Below are positions 43,108-53,779 of a stretch of 64,000 nucleotides of DNA, in pieces. Position 1 is the stretch's first letter; every line of letters starts with the position of its first letter. A model generated the notes under the pieces. It searched no databases and had not been told where the DNA came from. It was given only the letters and a program-made list of their open reading frames with translations. Made by a program: the position numbers and the translations under genes. Source of the DNA: Gracilaria caudata (Eukaryota > Rhodophyta > Florideophyceae > Gracilariales > Gracilariaceae); NCBI GenBank assembly GCA_030374735.1, contig JASCIV010000042.1, positions 387 to 64,386 on the forward strand. The letters run 5' to 3'.

Positions 43108-46100
43108 ATGGAGAAGTCGTGCGTTTGGCTTCTTAAAGCCCTAAGTGATGGGGAACCGTCCTCTCTGTTAACTGTGTACGAACGACATCGTTCTCGAGAC
43201 GATTCACTTGACCTCGCAGACCTTCTCACTTTCTTGCCGGAGAAGAATCAACCGGAGATTGCGTCGCTCTTTCAGGAAGCCATATCAAAGGTACTACCAG
43301 CAGAGGATTCACGAACTGAGTGCGAAAATGAGGATCAGCGTGAAGCTGCTTTGAAAGCCGGAATAGACATGACATGGATTCTAGTCCAAAACAGGAAGGG
43401 TCCTCCCAATTCATCCCTCCGCGAACTAATAATATACCTGCATGATGCTTTGTTCTCAACAATCCCCCCACCTGTCCAAAACCAAATAGCAAAGATCTGT
43501 GAATGGATGTGGAGCGTCGCAGACAAAAAAAAGGATCAAGTTGTTCCTCGTACAATTCTCTATCTGCTGATGCGAAGTTTCGGTGAAGAAAGCAGAATGG
43601 GTGAACCCGCGAAGCAGCCTTCTCGAATAACTGGAACGGTCGCCGACGTTCGACGGGTGTATGCACTGCGGAAGGCTTTAGGCGTTCTCAATCTCTCGCC
43701 AAACGCGTCTCACTCGGAAAGCCTACGAAACCTCTTGCTGCGTTGCACCACATCAGCTGTCTATTTGCGAGTTGAAGAGGGTCAAAAGTTTGTCGCCCAT
43801 TTACTAACAATTGACGATATTCAGAACGAAGCGTTCGACGCACTGATAAACCAACTTGCGTCCATAAGGAAACAAAGGGCGCAGTTGTTTGGCCTTGTGT
43901 TCCTGAATGCATGGAAGATCCAGCGTTCGGATTGGCTTGCTGAGAAGTTGACAAAAGTAAGCGAATTTGCCGTTTGTGCGGGAGCTGAACCATATGCGTC
44001 TAATCTCCGGACTGTGCTTTCCGCTTTTCACACAAACAAGCGAGTTAACGGGGTTGATCTACTTCTGAATCGAGTGTATGGTCCGGTCCTGTACAGGAAT
44101 CTGATGGTTGCGAGTCCATTAGTTCGACGAAATGCTGTAATAATCCTAGCTGACGCTTTTCCGATACATGATCCCGGTGACCTTCGTGTGGCAATTGAGA
44201 ACTCTATCAATCTTCAGTGTTCAAAGCTCCTAGAGCTTCTCGAAGACCCTTCTCCCATTGTCCGAAAGGCAACGGTGGAAGGAACCTGTAAGGTCCTGGG
44301 ATTGTTCTGGGATCTTGTTCCGCTGGCTTCTGCAAAGAGAATGATTGATATTATAACATCAAAGCTAGCATTTGATACATCAGCTGCACAAGTAAGGCTG
44401 GCAGTGTTCAAAGGTTTGGCCTTTATGATTAACAATCATCTTGCTCTTGAATTACTTTCCAAAGCCCTCCCAAAACTGAAGAATCTCATTCATGATCGAG
44501 TTGAAAGGGTTCGACTTTCGTTTCTAGATCTGCTTTTATCAATCAAAGGAAAGCGCTTGAAAGGCATGCGATACTTTGATATCGTACCAGTCGAGGACTT
44601 GCTTCTTAGGCTTCCGAGAGAATCTGCTCCGGCGGCAACGAAAATCATGAAACTTATCGTATCTTCCTACTTCCCAACGGAGAAGAAGGAAAAAACCCCG
44701 GAAGAAGTTGCACAGAGCAGAACACGAGCTTGTTTATCAATGCTTGGTACAAGTAGTGAAGCGGCTTGTTACTTTTACAAGCACGTCAATCTTCACGTTC
44801 ATCCCGGTCCACTGTGCGAATTTGCAATGTCAATTGCAGAAGCGGCTCTAGAAGCATCAGATGATTTCAACGGGGAGGAAGGGCAACGGAGTCGAGCAAG
44901 TAAGCAAAAGCGCAGTCGTCGAAGACGGCGAGTAAACGACGAAAATGTCCCTCCTCGAGAACCAAACATTCTCTCCAACCAAGAAGATGAGGGTTCGAAA
45001 TCGAATTCCAATGTTATTAACCGACCTACTCTGTTCGGTATTGTAGCCGATGTCTTGACTGCAACATTTCCAAGTTTGCAAAAGGAGAAGAATAAGGCTC
45101 TTCGAGCATACCTTGACGGAGTTTTTGGTGGAGAAGCATTGAAGCCAATGTTGGCTGAGGATGAAAACAGTATTCGTTTGCGAACAGCGACATGGAAAGT
45201 AGCAGGGTGTATATCCCCTTCCAAAATGCGGTCCGTTAGAAGCCTATGGCGCGAACAGATTGATAATGTTATGGACCTACCGCGTGAGAATCAAGCAGAA
45301 GTATCAAACTTTCATGAGCTACTTGGGGCGCTCATGTCATGCGGGGTTCGATGGAATCTGCTATCGACGTTATCTGCGGTTGTCTCTGGATGGAGCGATG
45401 GAGCTATATCGGGGTGTCGAACGTCGGTCCTCGGTTCCAAGGCACAAAAAAAGGCTCGAAGTTCAAGGAAAGAAGAGAAAGCCTCGGCCGCGGAAAAGTC
45501 GCATGGAACCAATCGAAAGCAACCTGAAACTCGAAACAACGCTCTGGTCGCACTACGAGCCTGCTCGAATGTAATGCTGAACAACGACGACTTTCGGGAG
45601 TTGTTCTTGGCTAGTATTACGTTGGATACTTCAAAATCTTCTGGAACAGCTCCCCAATGGGTACAGCTTGTGAGAGCACTTCGGAAGGGAACGCTGGGGG
45701 GTATAGACTATTTCCTGGATGCTGAGAATAATGGCAGCGAGAAGGAGAAATTGCCGAGCTTTGAGCTGCTGCTAGGGAGTTTGGCGGACACATGGCGGGC
45801 GATCCTTCTGCTCATTAAATTCTTGAGAGGAGATGAAACGACACATTCTGAATTGAGAGACATGCTGGTGTGGTGCTCAGGGGAGGAGGTATGGTCGCGG
45901 GCATTTTCTATAGATGAGTCCTTCGGGGTAGGGGCGATCAGTGTTTGTCTTGGGTTTTGCGCTGATGTCGTCGCGTTGGGATACGCGTGTGAAAACGACT
46001 TGCTGTGCATAGAGAAGCTCGCACACAACCTTTTGCTTGCCAAGGAATACAATGAAATCATGACACGGCCTATACTCGACATTCTTCGGATTTCATTCAC

Positions 46101-46878
46101 TCTTCGAGAGCAATTCGTACTGGATTGCGAAGGTGGCCGGGTAGCGGCCTTGCAGTGTCCTCCCAGCTCCCTCCGAAACTGCGCAAAGGGCTTGCTATGC
46201 CTAGCTTGCGATGTGCTAATCAAATGCAAAGCTGACGATGATCGACGAACAGGGGTCCCAGCGAAACAAACTGTGCTCGAGAAATTCATGTGCGATGCGA
46301 TGCTTGGAATGCAACAAGAGCGGGGTGCGCCTGACTTTCAACAAGTTTTCTCGAAGCACTTTCTTTTGGCTTTTGAAGACAGTGACAAAGCTGAGCGAAA
46401 TTTGTTCGCGTCAATGCTGTGCAACATCGTGTCCTCGTTGGTAACAAATTCATCTGAGGATGGTCCAACGAACGCGTTCATGCTGTACTCAGGCATTATA
46501 GGCGGTATGAGATACGGCGCAATGGGTAGTACGTCAGACAAGGCGGTGGTAAGTGTTTCGTGCTTCTTAGCCAATTCAGTGTTTCAGTTCTACACCAACT
46601 CTGGAGAAGTTGCTAAGGATCCGAGCCAAGGTGCTCGGGAGTTCTTTGCAAAGATGCAGAATGTCTTGGGGAGACAGTTTCCGGAAGGCATGGAAGCAAG
46701 TGACGGTTCTCAAGAGGTGATAGAGGAGTTAGATGAGGTCTCAAAAACGCTTGCCGCTTTACGAAATCTAACCGAGAAGAGCGTTGAACGTGAAGTTGAT
46801 AAGCGGGAAGGTGGACTTCGGTTAGACTTTGACAACTTAGAAGCAGAAATCGACACTAATAATAGTAATTGCCCTTAG
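43108..46878 (+). CDS. NCAPG2: Condensin II subunit CAP-G2
   Basis: 1256 aa, one exon, ATG start. CAP-G2 is the HEAT-repeat subunit of condensin II, which shapes mitotic and interphase chromosomes. The family core lies at about residues 330-520: LVRRNAVIILADAFPIHDP, LLEDPSPIVRKATVEGTCKV, LAFDTSAAQVRLAVFKGLAF and DRVERVRLSFLDLLLSIKGK, which match the NCAPG2 order. A basic nuclear-localisation-like stretch (RASKQKRSRRRRRVND) lies near 597-612 and another basic patch near 780-800. The long C-terminal half is helical and low in recognised motifs, as in other CAP-G2 proteins. The length is typical. Absence of introns in such a long gene fits the intron-poor genome. Confidence 0.85.
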   Translation: MEKSCVWLLKALSDGEPSSLLTVYERHRSRDDSLDLADLLTFLPEKNQPEIASLFQEAISKVLPAEDSRTECENEDQREAALKAGIDMTWILVQNRKGPPNSSLRELIIYLHDALFSTIPPPVQNQIAKICEWMWSVADKKKDQVVPRTILYLLMRSFGEESRMGEPAKQPSRITGTVADVRRVYALRKALGVLNLSPNASHSESLRNLLLRCTTSAVYLRVEEGQKFVAHLLTIDDIQNEAFDALINQLASIRKQRAQLFGLVFLNAWKIQRSDWLAEKLTKVSEFAVCAGAEPYASNLRTVLSAFHTNKRVNGVDLLLNRVYGPVLYRNLMVASPLVRRNAVIILADAFPIHDPGDLRVAIENSINLQCSKLLELLEDPSPIVRKATVEGTCKVLGLFWDLVPLASAKRMIDIITSKLAFDTSAAQVRLAVFKGLAFMINNHLALELLSKALPKLKNLIHDRVERVRLSFLDLLLSIKGKRLKGMRYFDIVPVEDLLLRLPRESAPAATKIMKLIVSSYFPTEKKEKTPEEVAQSRTRACLSMLGTSSEAACYFYKHVNLHVHPGPLCEFAMSIAEAALEASDDFNGEEGQRSRASKQKRSRRRRRVNDENVPPREPNILSNQEDEGSKSNSNVINRPTLFGIVADVLTATFPSLQKEKNKALRAYLDGVFGGEALKPMLAEDENSIRLRTATWKVAGCISPSKMRSVRSLWREQIDNVMDLPRENQAEVSNFHELLGALMSCGVRWNLLSTLSAVVSGWSDGAISGCRTSVLGSKAQKKARSSRKEEKASAAEKSHGTNRKQPETRNNALVALRACSNVMLNNDDFRELFLASITLDTSKSSGTAPQWVQLVRALRKGTLGGIDYFLDAENNGSEKEKLPSFELLLGSLADTWRAILLLIKFLRGDETTHSELRDMLVWCSGEEVWSRAFSIDESFGVGAISVCLGFCADVVALGYACENDLLCIEKLAHNLLLAKEYNEIMTRPILDILRISFTLREQFVLDCEGGRVAALQCPPSSLRNCAKGLLCLACDVLIKCKADDDRRTGVPAKQTVLEKFMCDAMLGMQQERGAPDFQQVFSKHFLLAFEDSDKAERNLFASMLCNIVSSLVTNSSEDGPTNAFMLYSGIIGGMRYGAMGSTSDKAVVSVSCFLANSVFQFYTNSGEVAKDPSQGAREFFAKMQNVLGRQFPEGMEASDGSQEVIEELDEVSKTLAALRNLTEKSVEREVDKREGGLRLDFDNLEAEIDTNNSNCP

Positions 46879-47050
46879 TTAGTAAGTTTTATGCTCTCTA
46901 ATAGTCAGCCGAGCAATCGCTCTTGATTACTCCAATGCATTGAAACTATGAAAAACGGTTTGGGAAGAAGGTTTGAAGGAAGGCGGGAGAATGATTGTAA
47001 AACTAACTATGACAACCATCGTGACACACCAATATGCCAATGGCAGTAGA

Positions 47051-48547
47051 CTACATGAGAATACGTCGCTCGGAAACATGATCCTGCACTATGGGTTGGC
47101 GGTAGGAAGCCTCCTCATCAAGCATATTATCCGCCCGCTCATAACCACCGTACCTCGACCGCAATCTATTCGCCACGCCACACGCACCAATGAGGATTAC
47201 CACGGTCATGATAACAACGACAACAGGCGTTCTGAAGGATGAAGCGCCAGAAGAATCATCTTCGACGTTGAAAACAGAGGTAGTGGGCGTAGCAGCCTTC
47301 TTGGTTGAGAACGCGCCGCCAAGCATAGCCGCAAATCGTCTAAAGCCGATGAGACATTCAATCTTCTTGAGTCCTTCTCCCTCGACGGTGCGCTTTGACG
47401 TGGAGCGAATATACTCATCAGCCGGGCACAAGACATTGGAGCATCCTGGCAAGAGAAGCGGCTTGCCATTGTACTCAACCTTGACGTAGAAATCACCCGT
47501 TGCTCCTGCACCGTACAATTCCCAGATAAGCGTAGAGTTGTACGGCGGATTGATGCCGTCAAATGCCTGCAGGGCAGCCAAGGTGGCGGCGACAGTGGTA
47601 TCATGAGCGCTGTACAAGACAAATTTCTTGTAGTCGATCTCGTTCTCGGGAGGAAGTTGTCCCAAGCTCTTGAGAGCAGCCACAGTCATCATTTGCCTTA
47701 CATTATACAAAATCAGTCCCGCCCTCAAGCGGTTGACTTCAGCACCTCGGTTTACGTAGTCAAGGAGCCAATAGGACAAATTTTGAGCTTTGTCGACAAT
47801 GTCAGGCGTTGCATCTCCCGGTAGTGGAACAGAATGATGCTGGAAACAAGTCCATGTATCAGAGAGTTTCTCCAAGTCCCAGATGGAAAACTTGGCAGGA
47901 TCGCGCTTTGCGATGGTTGCAGCGGCGCGCAAAAAGTCACTCTCCCGTTCAATCTTATCGATAAACTCGGGGGCTCTAAAGTTTCGGCGCAGAATGCGAT
48001 CTAGTCGAGGACAGTTGAGGTCGGGGAGAAGCAGCATTTCATTGTCCTTGGATTCGGTATGAATGGGAACCGGTTGATACAAGTGAGGCAAACCACCTTC
48101 GTTCTCGTGCAAAGCATCCTTGCCGAAACGAATGCGCACGTCGTAGTTGGGGGCCGTGCCAGGCGGGTACAAACCAGCCATTTGTGAGGTGGCGGACACA
48201 AGCGTACGATCTATGTCGGTGCTACGAACATAAATGTGTTTGGGCGAAAAGGCTTCCGGGAGGAAGCCGGTATCAACGTAGCGCTGACGAAGCCGCTGTC
48301 CAAGCTCATAATGAGCTCGCTGTCCGATTGCTGTGAGCTCGCCGATGCCCTCCGGCCACTTGGACGCGGGGAGGGCGTCAGACGCAAAGTCGTTCAACGG
48401 CGATCGATCTCCATGTCGGCACAGCTCGAGGACGAAGAGAAGCTTCTTCTCCACGAGCGGGGACGGCGGCAAAGTGGACTGCGCAGCCTGAGAAACAGCG
48501 AAAACAAGCCACGCGGATGCGGCGACGCACAGCGACAACACACGCAT
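47051..48547 (-). CDS. Histidine acid phosphatase, type I membrane protein (lysosomal type)
   Basis: 498 aa from the ATG at 48547, chosen because it opens with a signal peptide (MRVLSLCVAASAWLVFAVSQ) and the frame upstream is GC-rich and starts at a CTG/TTG-like codon. The catalytic RHGDRSP (44-50) and the downstream LYSAHDTTVAATLAAL segment (His-Asp pair) define the branch-2 histidine phosphatases, which release phosphate from monoesters in acidic compartments. Asn-linked sites such as NLS and NST are visible. Near the C-terminus there is one membrane helix (TPVVVVIMTVVILIGACGVA) and a short cytoplasmic tail with tyrosine (YGGY) and leucine/acidic patches that resemble sorting signals. This is the layout of lysosomal acid phosphatase; here it may serve a vacuole or the cell surface. 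Confidence 0.9.
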   Translation of the reverse strand: MRVLSLCVAASAWLVFAVSQAAQSTLPPSPLVEKKLLFVLELCRHGDRSPLNDFASDALPASKWPEGIGELTAIGQRAHYELGQRLRQRYVDTGFLPEAFSPKHIYVRSTDIDRTLVSATSQMAGLYPPGTAPNYDVRIRFGKDALHENEGGLPHLYQPVPIHTESKDNEMLLLPDLNCPRLDRILRRNFRAPEFIDKIERESDFLRAAATIAKRDPAKFSIWDLEKLSDTWTCFQHHSVPLPGDATPDIVDKAQNLSYWLLDYVNRGAEVNRLRAGLILYNVRQMMTVAALKSLGQLPPENEIDYKKFVLYSAHDTTVAATLAALQAFDGINPPYNSTLIWELYGAGATGDFYVKVEYNGKPLLLPGCSNVLCPADEYIRSTSKRTVEGEGLKKIECLIGFRRFAAMLGGAFSTKKAATPTTSVFNVEDDSSGASSFRTPVVVVIMTVVILIGACGVANRLRSRYGGYERADNMLDEEASYRQPIVQDHVSERRILM

Positions 48548-48900
48548 AACTTCAGCGCTACCGTCGTGCCCGGGGGGAAGCACAAGAAGATGCGAGGTGC
48601 ATCGACACGCGCGCGATGACTGGGTGGATGAAAAGTATATGCACTTTCCGTTCATAGCGCTGCGATGCAATGGTGGTGGCAGCAATACGTGGCGAGCATC
48701 GTCAGCACGCGTGGACGCGTGGCGGCCTTACACTGGATCGAAGGTGACGGTGGCACGCTGCTGGCTGCGGGGGCGGCAGTGCGCCACGATAGTTTGATGG
48801 CATGACGCAGCGCGGCGCTTGAAGGCGATGGACGCGATGCGACAGCGCTGCGTGTTGCACGGCAGCGCAGTGGTGTTGCGTCTTGTCACTATTTAAACGC
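48548..48900. other. Divergent promoter region, acid phosphatase / BSD protein
   Basis: 353 bases between start codons, GC-rich. A TATTTAAA at 48890-48897 lies only 3 bp before the BSD ATG at 48901. Confidence 0.5.
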
Positions 48901-50082
48901 ATGGCGTCATCCGCTGGCGTACGCGACGACGGTGATATCCGCACGTCGTCCGACGCGCCGATGGCGCCGCAGAACGGCGCTAGCGCGGACGATGTGAATC
49001 ACATGACGGCCGCCGTCGACGGGGGGAGTGCAGCGTCGCAAAAGGCGACGGAGGCGCTGCCAACCGCGCTGGCCGCGCTGAATTCGGCATGGTCGGGATG
49101 GATGGGTGGTGGCAATGATGGACAGAACAAGGAAACGCAACAGGTTCGTGATGCACAGGACGCGCAGGACGCAGAGGACGCAGGGAACACAGCGCAAAGC
49201 AGCGCCGACTGGTTCGGGGGTGCCAATCGACTATGGCAGACGGCGGTTCGCGATGTGGGAACGCGACTGCGAGACGCGGCGCAACAGGTGCAACAGGTAG
49301 ATGGCAACACACTGGAACAGTCGGTGACGCTATTGCGCAAGCAATCCGGACGAGTGGTGGAGGACGTGCAACGCGGCGTTCGCAACATACAACTGGGTGA
49401 ACTGGTAGAACACGCCACCACAACGCTACGCCAACACGGTGAGGAAGCGAAGCAAATGTTTGTGGATGAGACGCCGCAAAGCGCGCCCAACGTGTTGGCG
49501 CCATGGGACAATCTACCACAAGCAGAGGCGATGTACGGCGACGCGCTACAGCGCGAGATGCTACGACTGGCCGTGGACTCGGTGTACAGTCGCCGACGAC
49601 GCGAACAGCTGTTCGTGGAAGTGCAGCTGCCCAACGGCGGCGACGACGGCGGCGGCGGCAGCGACGGGGAAGCGCCGCAGCGACGAGCGAACGAGGCGAT
49701 GGGCGCGTTGCGCGCGCATAGCAGTCTGCGTCGACTGCGCGCTATGCTGGTGCCGGCGCACGTGAGCGAGACGCACTTCTGGGCGGCGTACTTCTTTCAC
49801 GTGCAGCGCGTGCGCGCGGAGCTGGTGGCTAACGACGGCGAACTTCGCGGCGGCGACCGCGACGGCGTCGACAGCCACGGTGACGGCGACAGTGCGACGC
49901 ATGACGTGGCGCACGCGGCGGCCGTGGAGGACGTGGAGGACGCGACGGACGCGGCGGATGCGGCGGCCGCGGCGGACGTGGTGGACGAGGCGGAGCGCGT
50001 GGAAGGTGGCGGCGTGACGCACGAGCACGACGCTCTCGACGAGGACGACGAGGAGTTCCTGTCGTGGCGGCGCGGCAAGTGA
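48901..50082 (+). CDS. BSD-domain protein
   Basis: 393 aa from the ATG at 48901 (the frame itself opens at a TTG). The first 90 residues are Ala/Asp/Gly-rich. A helical region follows (residues 95-190; WFGGANRLWQTAVRDVGTRL) with an amphipathic, apolipoprotein-like look. The BSD domain lies at about 220-310, ending in the diagnostic VPAHVSETHFWAAYFFHVQR, the FW pair and following YFF being typical. The C-terminal tail is acidic and Ala/Asp-rich, ending DEDDEEFLSWRRGK. BSD proteins of this type are similar to BSDC1/SYAP-like cytosolic or membrane-associated proteins with no proven activity. The TATTTAAA just before the first ATG may be a TATA box, in which case translation could begin at 48961 instead (373 aa). 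Confidence 0.7.
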   Translation: MASSAGVRDDGDIRTSSDAPMAPQNGASADDVNHMTAAVDGGSAASQKATEALPTALAALNSAWSGWMGGGNDGQNKETQQVRDAQDAQDAEDAGNTAQSSADWFGGANRLWQTAVRDVGTRLRDAAQQVQQVDGNTLEQSVTLLRKQSGRVVEDVQRGVRNIQLGELVEHATTTLRQHGEEAKQMFVDETPQSAPNVLAPWDNLPQAEAMYGDALQREMLRLAVDSVYSRRRREQLFVEVQLPNGGDDGGGGSDGEAPQRRANEAMGALRAHSSLRRLRAMLVPAHVSETHFWAAYFFHVQRVRAELVANDGELRGGDRDGVDSHGDGDSATHDVAHAAAVEDVEDATDAADAAAAADVVDEAERVEGGGVTHEHDALDEDDEEFLSWRRGK

Positions 50083-50390
50083 GCGCGCGCGCGCGCGTGC
50101 GCGCACACGCGCCGTGGAAAACGTGGCCACGACGCGCACGTGTACGCGCGCATGCGCGCAAGCGGCTCGGTGGCCACCCGTTTGCGTGCGCTGGCCACGT
50201 GCGGCGCGCTGGTTGGGCGAGGCGCTTCGGCGCTGGCAAAAAAGGCGCGCAGCGGTGCGCCAGCAAGGCGCCCTTGCTGGGGGGGCGCGCTCGCTACAAA
50301 AGGCGCTGCGGCGGCCGGCGCTACATCGCTGGATGGTGCAAGGTCTCGCCCCGTCGTTCCGCTTGTGCGCGCCTGCCAACGCCCAAAGTC
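50083..50390. other. GC-rich promoter/leader of the bZIP gene
   Basis: 308 bases of GCGC-rich DNA resembling 1-250 and 30400-30700. The open frame through it is not supported as coding. Confidence 0.5.
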
Positions 50391-51485
50391 ATGCCCGCCA
50401 TCGACACGCCTAACACCTCCGTCGCGCTCAGCGCGCAGCCGTGGTTGCCCACGCCGTCGCCGCAACTCCGTCTGTCCACGCCCACGCTCGACCCGCTGCC
50501 CGTCTCCGCCGCCGCCGACTGGTCGCATGCGCTCGCCGCAAACCCCGCCTTGTACGCGCCGCCGAACCTGCCCACCGGCCTCACGCCCAGGTTCTCGCCC
50601 GCCTTTGCGCAGCTCCAGTCGCCCGGCGTCTCCGCGGAGATCGCCGCCAACCCTACCGACCCGCCGCCCCCCTCGCAGAGCCTTTCCGACCTCTTCCGCT
50701 GCACGGAGTACCCCTTCACCTCGGCGGTGCCGCCCAAGCCCGTGCCCAACGTCCCCCGTTCACAACCCCAAAAGAATGACCTGCCTGTGTCGCAGCCCGT
50801 TTCTTCTGCCGCCCTACATGACCTCAAGCCCTCCGCCCCCTTAGCCGCCGCTAACTATCGCGCCGCCGCGGACGTGCTGCCACACGCGCTGCCTCAGCCG
50901 CAGCCCGCCTTTTCGCAGCAGCCCGTCACGTCGTACCCGCTGGGCAGGCCCGATAACATCCCCTCCATGCCGTTGCGTCCGCCCGCCGTTGCGCCCGCCG
51001 TTGCGCCCTCCGTCGCGCCCGCCGTGGCCGCCGCTGCGCCCATCGCGCCTGTGCCGGACCTTGCCAAGGCTGCGCTCACCGTCGGCGGCCAGCGCGCCGT
51101 GCTGGGCTCCGGAATCGTCAGCAACGCCGTGCAGGAGGCGCAGGTGCGCGCGCGCATGAAGGCCGAGAGTTTTGCAAAGGCCAGGAAAAGGAAGAGGACT
51201 GAACACCCTACCGACGCTGATAGAGCCATGGAGAAGATTAATGAGGAGGAATCGAAGTTGTCGCCGGAGCAGTTGAAGAGAAAGAGGTATGAGAGACGCT
51301 TGGCGCTGAACAGGGAGAGTGCGGCTGTGTCGAGAGTGCGCAGGAGGGAATATGTGAAATTGCTGGAGGAACAACTTGTGAATGCGGAGAAGGAACGTGT
51401 GAGACTGGCTACCGAGCTTTCGGATATGCAGAAGCAGCATAACAAGCTCAAGGATCATCTCCGCAAGTTGGAGGGTGAGATCTGA
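50391..51485 (+). CDS. bZIP transcription factor
   Basis: 364 aa from the ATG at 50391; upstream open sequence is GC-rich promoter-like DNA. Residues 1-290 are a Pro/Ala-rich, low-complexity region with repeated VAPAVAPSVAPAV, which could be an activation or repression segment. The bZIP domain is at the very C-terminus (296-364): the basic region KRKRYERRLALNRESAAVSR has the invariant N-x7-R (N307, R315), followed by RVRRREYVKLLEEQLVNAEK and heptad leucines to the end. No kinase or calcium domain is fused. It is expected to bind an ACGT-type site as a dimer. It follows the BSD gene in the same direction after 308 bp. Confidence 0.9.
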   Translation: MPAIDTPNTSVALSAQPWLPTPSPQLRLSTPTLDPLPVSAAADWSHALAANPALYAPPNLPTGLTPRFSPAFAQLQSPGVSAEIAANPTDPPPPSQSLSDLFRCTEYPFTSAVPPKPVPNVPRSQPQKNDLPVSQPVSSAALHDLKPSAPLAAANYRAAADVLPHALPQPQPAFSQQPVTSYPLGRPDNIPSMPLRPPAVAPAVAPSVAPAVAAAAPIAPVPDLAKAALTVGGQRAVLGSGIVSNAVQEAQVRARMKAESFAKARKRKRTEHPTDADRAMEKINEEESKLSPEQLKRKRYERRLALNRESAAVSRVRRREYVKLLEEQLVNAEKERVRLATELSDMQKQHNKLKDHLRKLEGEI

Positions 51486-53066
51486 TAGTGTGTGCTAACT
51501 GAATTGTGCTCATATGCTTTGTGTTGCGTTGTGGTAACGTTATGTAAGGATGGAGTCGTTTGCGCCCTTTTTTTTGGTTTAACAAAAGCTTAGGTACTCT
51601 ATTGTTTGTTACTGTAGATGGCGTTGTCCGCTTTTTGTGTTTTTGGTTAGAATGAGATGAACAATCTGTATTGACTTTTTTTCTTTTTCACTGTTTGATG
51701 TGCTTGGGGTGCCGTCTAGTAGCTTACAACTTGATATGCGTGTGGTTTGCGGAGAGAGGACGACCACAGAGCTGCGTGCGGCAGACGCATGTGATGAGTG
51801 ATCGCTTGTTTTGAGCGAGATGCAGCGTGCGTGTGTGATTCACGCTCAGGGATGCGCACTGAGCGCGAAGGTGGGGGAATATGCGAGATGATCTCTCCTT
51901 GTTGACCACTTGCTGAGCAGCTGTGTTGAGCTGTACTCTGTACAGCCATCGATGACGGTTGCGTGTGCACGTTTGCGCGTCTCTCATATTTGGGGACCAG
52001 TGCTAGCTTTGCTGTAGGGTCTGTTAAGCGCGCTGCGACGTTTGTGGTGACGTGGGCGGGTGGTGACAGTGCGGCGGAGGGGGAGGGGGAAGGGAGCGGC
52101 GTTTGGCGGCAAGCTTGCTTGGCTCGGGCTGTGTTTTGTGTCGTGCGTCAATTCAAGTTGTGCGCACGGTCTGGAATTTCTTTTTTTTTTCGCTCGGTGG
52201 AAGAGGGGCGTGGAAGACTTGCGATTTCGCAGCGCGCTTTGTTTGATGCGGCAGCAGCTGATCACGCACGATCATCACCATCGTGGGATGGAGATACCTT
52301 CGTAACATTAGCAACGCAGACAATGATGCTGTGCGATTTGCACGGCGCAGCGCACTGAGCGCAGGCGGATACGCTGCGACGTGATTTGCGGCGCATGACA
52401 GGCGCTGTGGCTCGTGAATCACGAGTCGTGATCACCATCATGGGTGCATCGACGCTGTAAAGTACGCGCTGCACTGGCTGCACATTGGCGCGCATCACAA
52501 CCGCAGAGGACGCTTCCGCTGTTGGCGCGCATTCCACATGGTGCGTTGATTTGACGTAGCGCGGCACGCCTCACGCGTTACTTCAACCGGCTGGCGAAAA
52601 TCGCGGCTCCGCACAAGCCCGTCGCGCCGCGCGCCTGGCTCGCACGCTGGGCTCACCGGCCGGGAGTGGAACGACGCGGCGCCTTCGATGTCGTCACCGT
52701 GAGAGTGATAGGCTACCAGCGCCGTGGCTTTTTGAGATCTTGGGCGCTGTTCAACAGCAAAGCGCGCGAAGTGAAGGCGGAAACGCAAGGTGGCACATGT
52801 AGCCGCGCGCGGCGGCACGTGCCTGGCGACCACTGCCAGGCTGTGCCGCTCAGACAGCAAGCGTATGAAACAAAGTCGTGCGAGCAGACCCTGCGCAGAG
52901 TGCTTTCGAATACGATTGGCACAGATCAATCTGCAGATTAATACATGCTACGTATGCTCACCATCGACGTGCACCTACCTCCCTCCCTCCCCGAGTCCGT
53001 AGCCGACGCTCCTTTCGGTGTGTGCCCGTCCGCCGCACTTTAGGCTGCACAGCTGCTGTGTCAACC
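51486..53066. other. Intergenic region
   Basis: 1.6 kb with bZIP 3' sequence (T-rich to about 51700), then GC-rich DNA and a pyrimidine-rich leader at 52970-53066. No supported gene; the many overlapping short frames reflect base composition. Confidence 0.5.
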
Positions 53067-53714
53067 ATGTCGTCCTCTCCCCCACCGCCTGGCCCGTCGC
53101 CTGTAACTTGTTCTAACTCTCAAAGCTCTCTGTTAGTCGACGCTTGTTTACGCACTGCGGCGCAACAGCTTCCGTTTATCTCGCTTTCTGAATCTTCCTC
53201 CCTGCAATCCAGTCTCCAGACAACGTCCCTTCTCACACGCCTTCTGCACAGCCTGCTGCACACCCTGGATGAACCCACCACCAATAATTGGTGCTCGTTG
53301 ATGGATTCGCTCATGGACAGAATGCGATGTGGCGACGTCACATCGTGCTTGCCATTTTGTGACCAGCTGCCCACCGAGGCTGAGGCCGTGTATCGCAGAC
53401 ATGTTTCAAATGTGCCTCATTGCGTGCTTGGCCAGTTTGGTTGGCTTGTTGAAGAGGGTGGCGTCGATGCCTTTGTTCATTATGTTACACACGTTTTGGA
53501 CGATCAGGGCCGCGCTGAGTTTTCCAGACAGTGCTGTGTGCTGGCTCATCGATGGAGAGGCGGCGCTGTTGACAAGCTGTTTACGTCCTCTACGCCGTCG
53601 CGCCATCATTGCGACACGGACGACTCTCGGAGCGATGACATGGACACGTTTAGCTCGTTTTCTATTGATTCTTCCGTCACCGTGTCTCAGGACGAACAAA
53701 GTACATGTTTATGA
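53067..53714 (+). CDS. Hypothetical small Ser-rich protein
   Basis: 215 aa from the ATG at 53067; the upstream frame is unlikely coding. A pyrimidine-rich leader precedes it. I do not recognise a family. Ser/Pro-rich N-terminus (MSSSPPPPGPSPVTCSNSQS), a helical leucine-rich centre (LLTRLLHSLLHTLDEPTTNN and SLMDSLMDRMR), a Cys/His-containing second half (VPHCVLGQFGWLVEEGGVD, then FVHYVTHVLDD) and a Ser/Asp-rich tail. No membrane segment. The codon pattern looks coding (sustained open frame, protein-like composition). Confidence 0.5.
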   Translation: MSSSPPPPGPSPVTCSNSQSSLLVDACLRTAAQQLPFISLSESSSLQSSLQTTSLLTRLLHSLLHTLDEPTTNNWCSLMDSLMDRMRCGDVTSCLPFCDQLPTEAEAVYRRHVSNVPHCVLGQFGWLVEEGGVDAFVHYVTHVLDDQGRAEFSRQCCVLAHRWRGGAVDKLFTSSTPSRHHCDTDDSRSDDMDTFSSFSIDSSVTVSQDEQSTCL

Positions 53715-53779
53715 CGGACCACCGTTTAGTTCTATTCAAGTTATGGGCTTGTTTTTTGTAAATATCTATCCCGCAATCG

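Noticed and set aside
49561..50528. Several long minus-strand frames over the BSD and bZIP genes
   Set aside because: Arg/Ala/Pro-rich shadows caused by high GC; no start context or domains.
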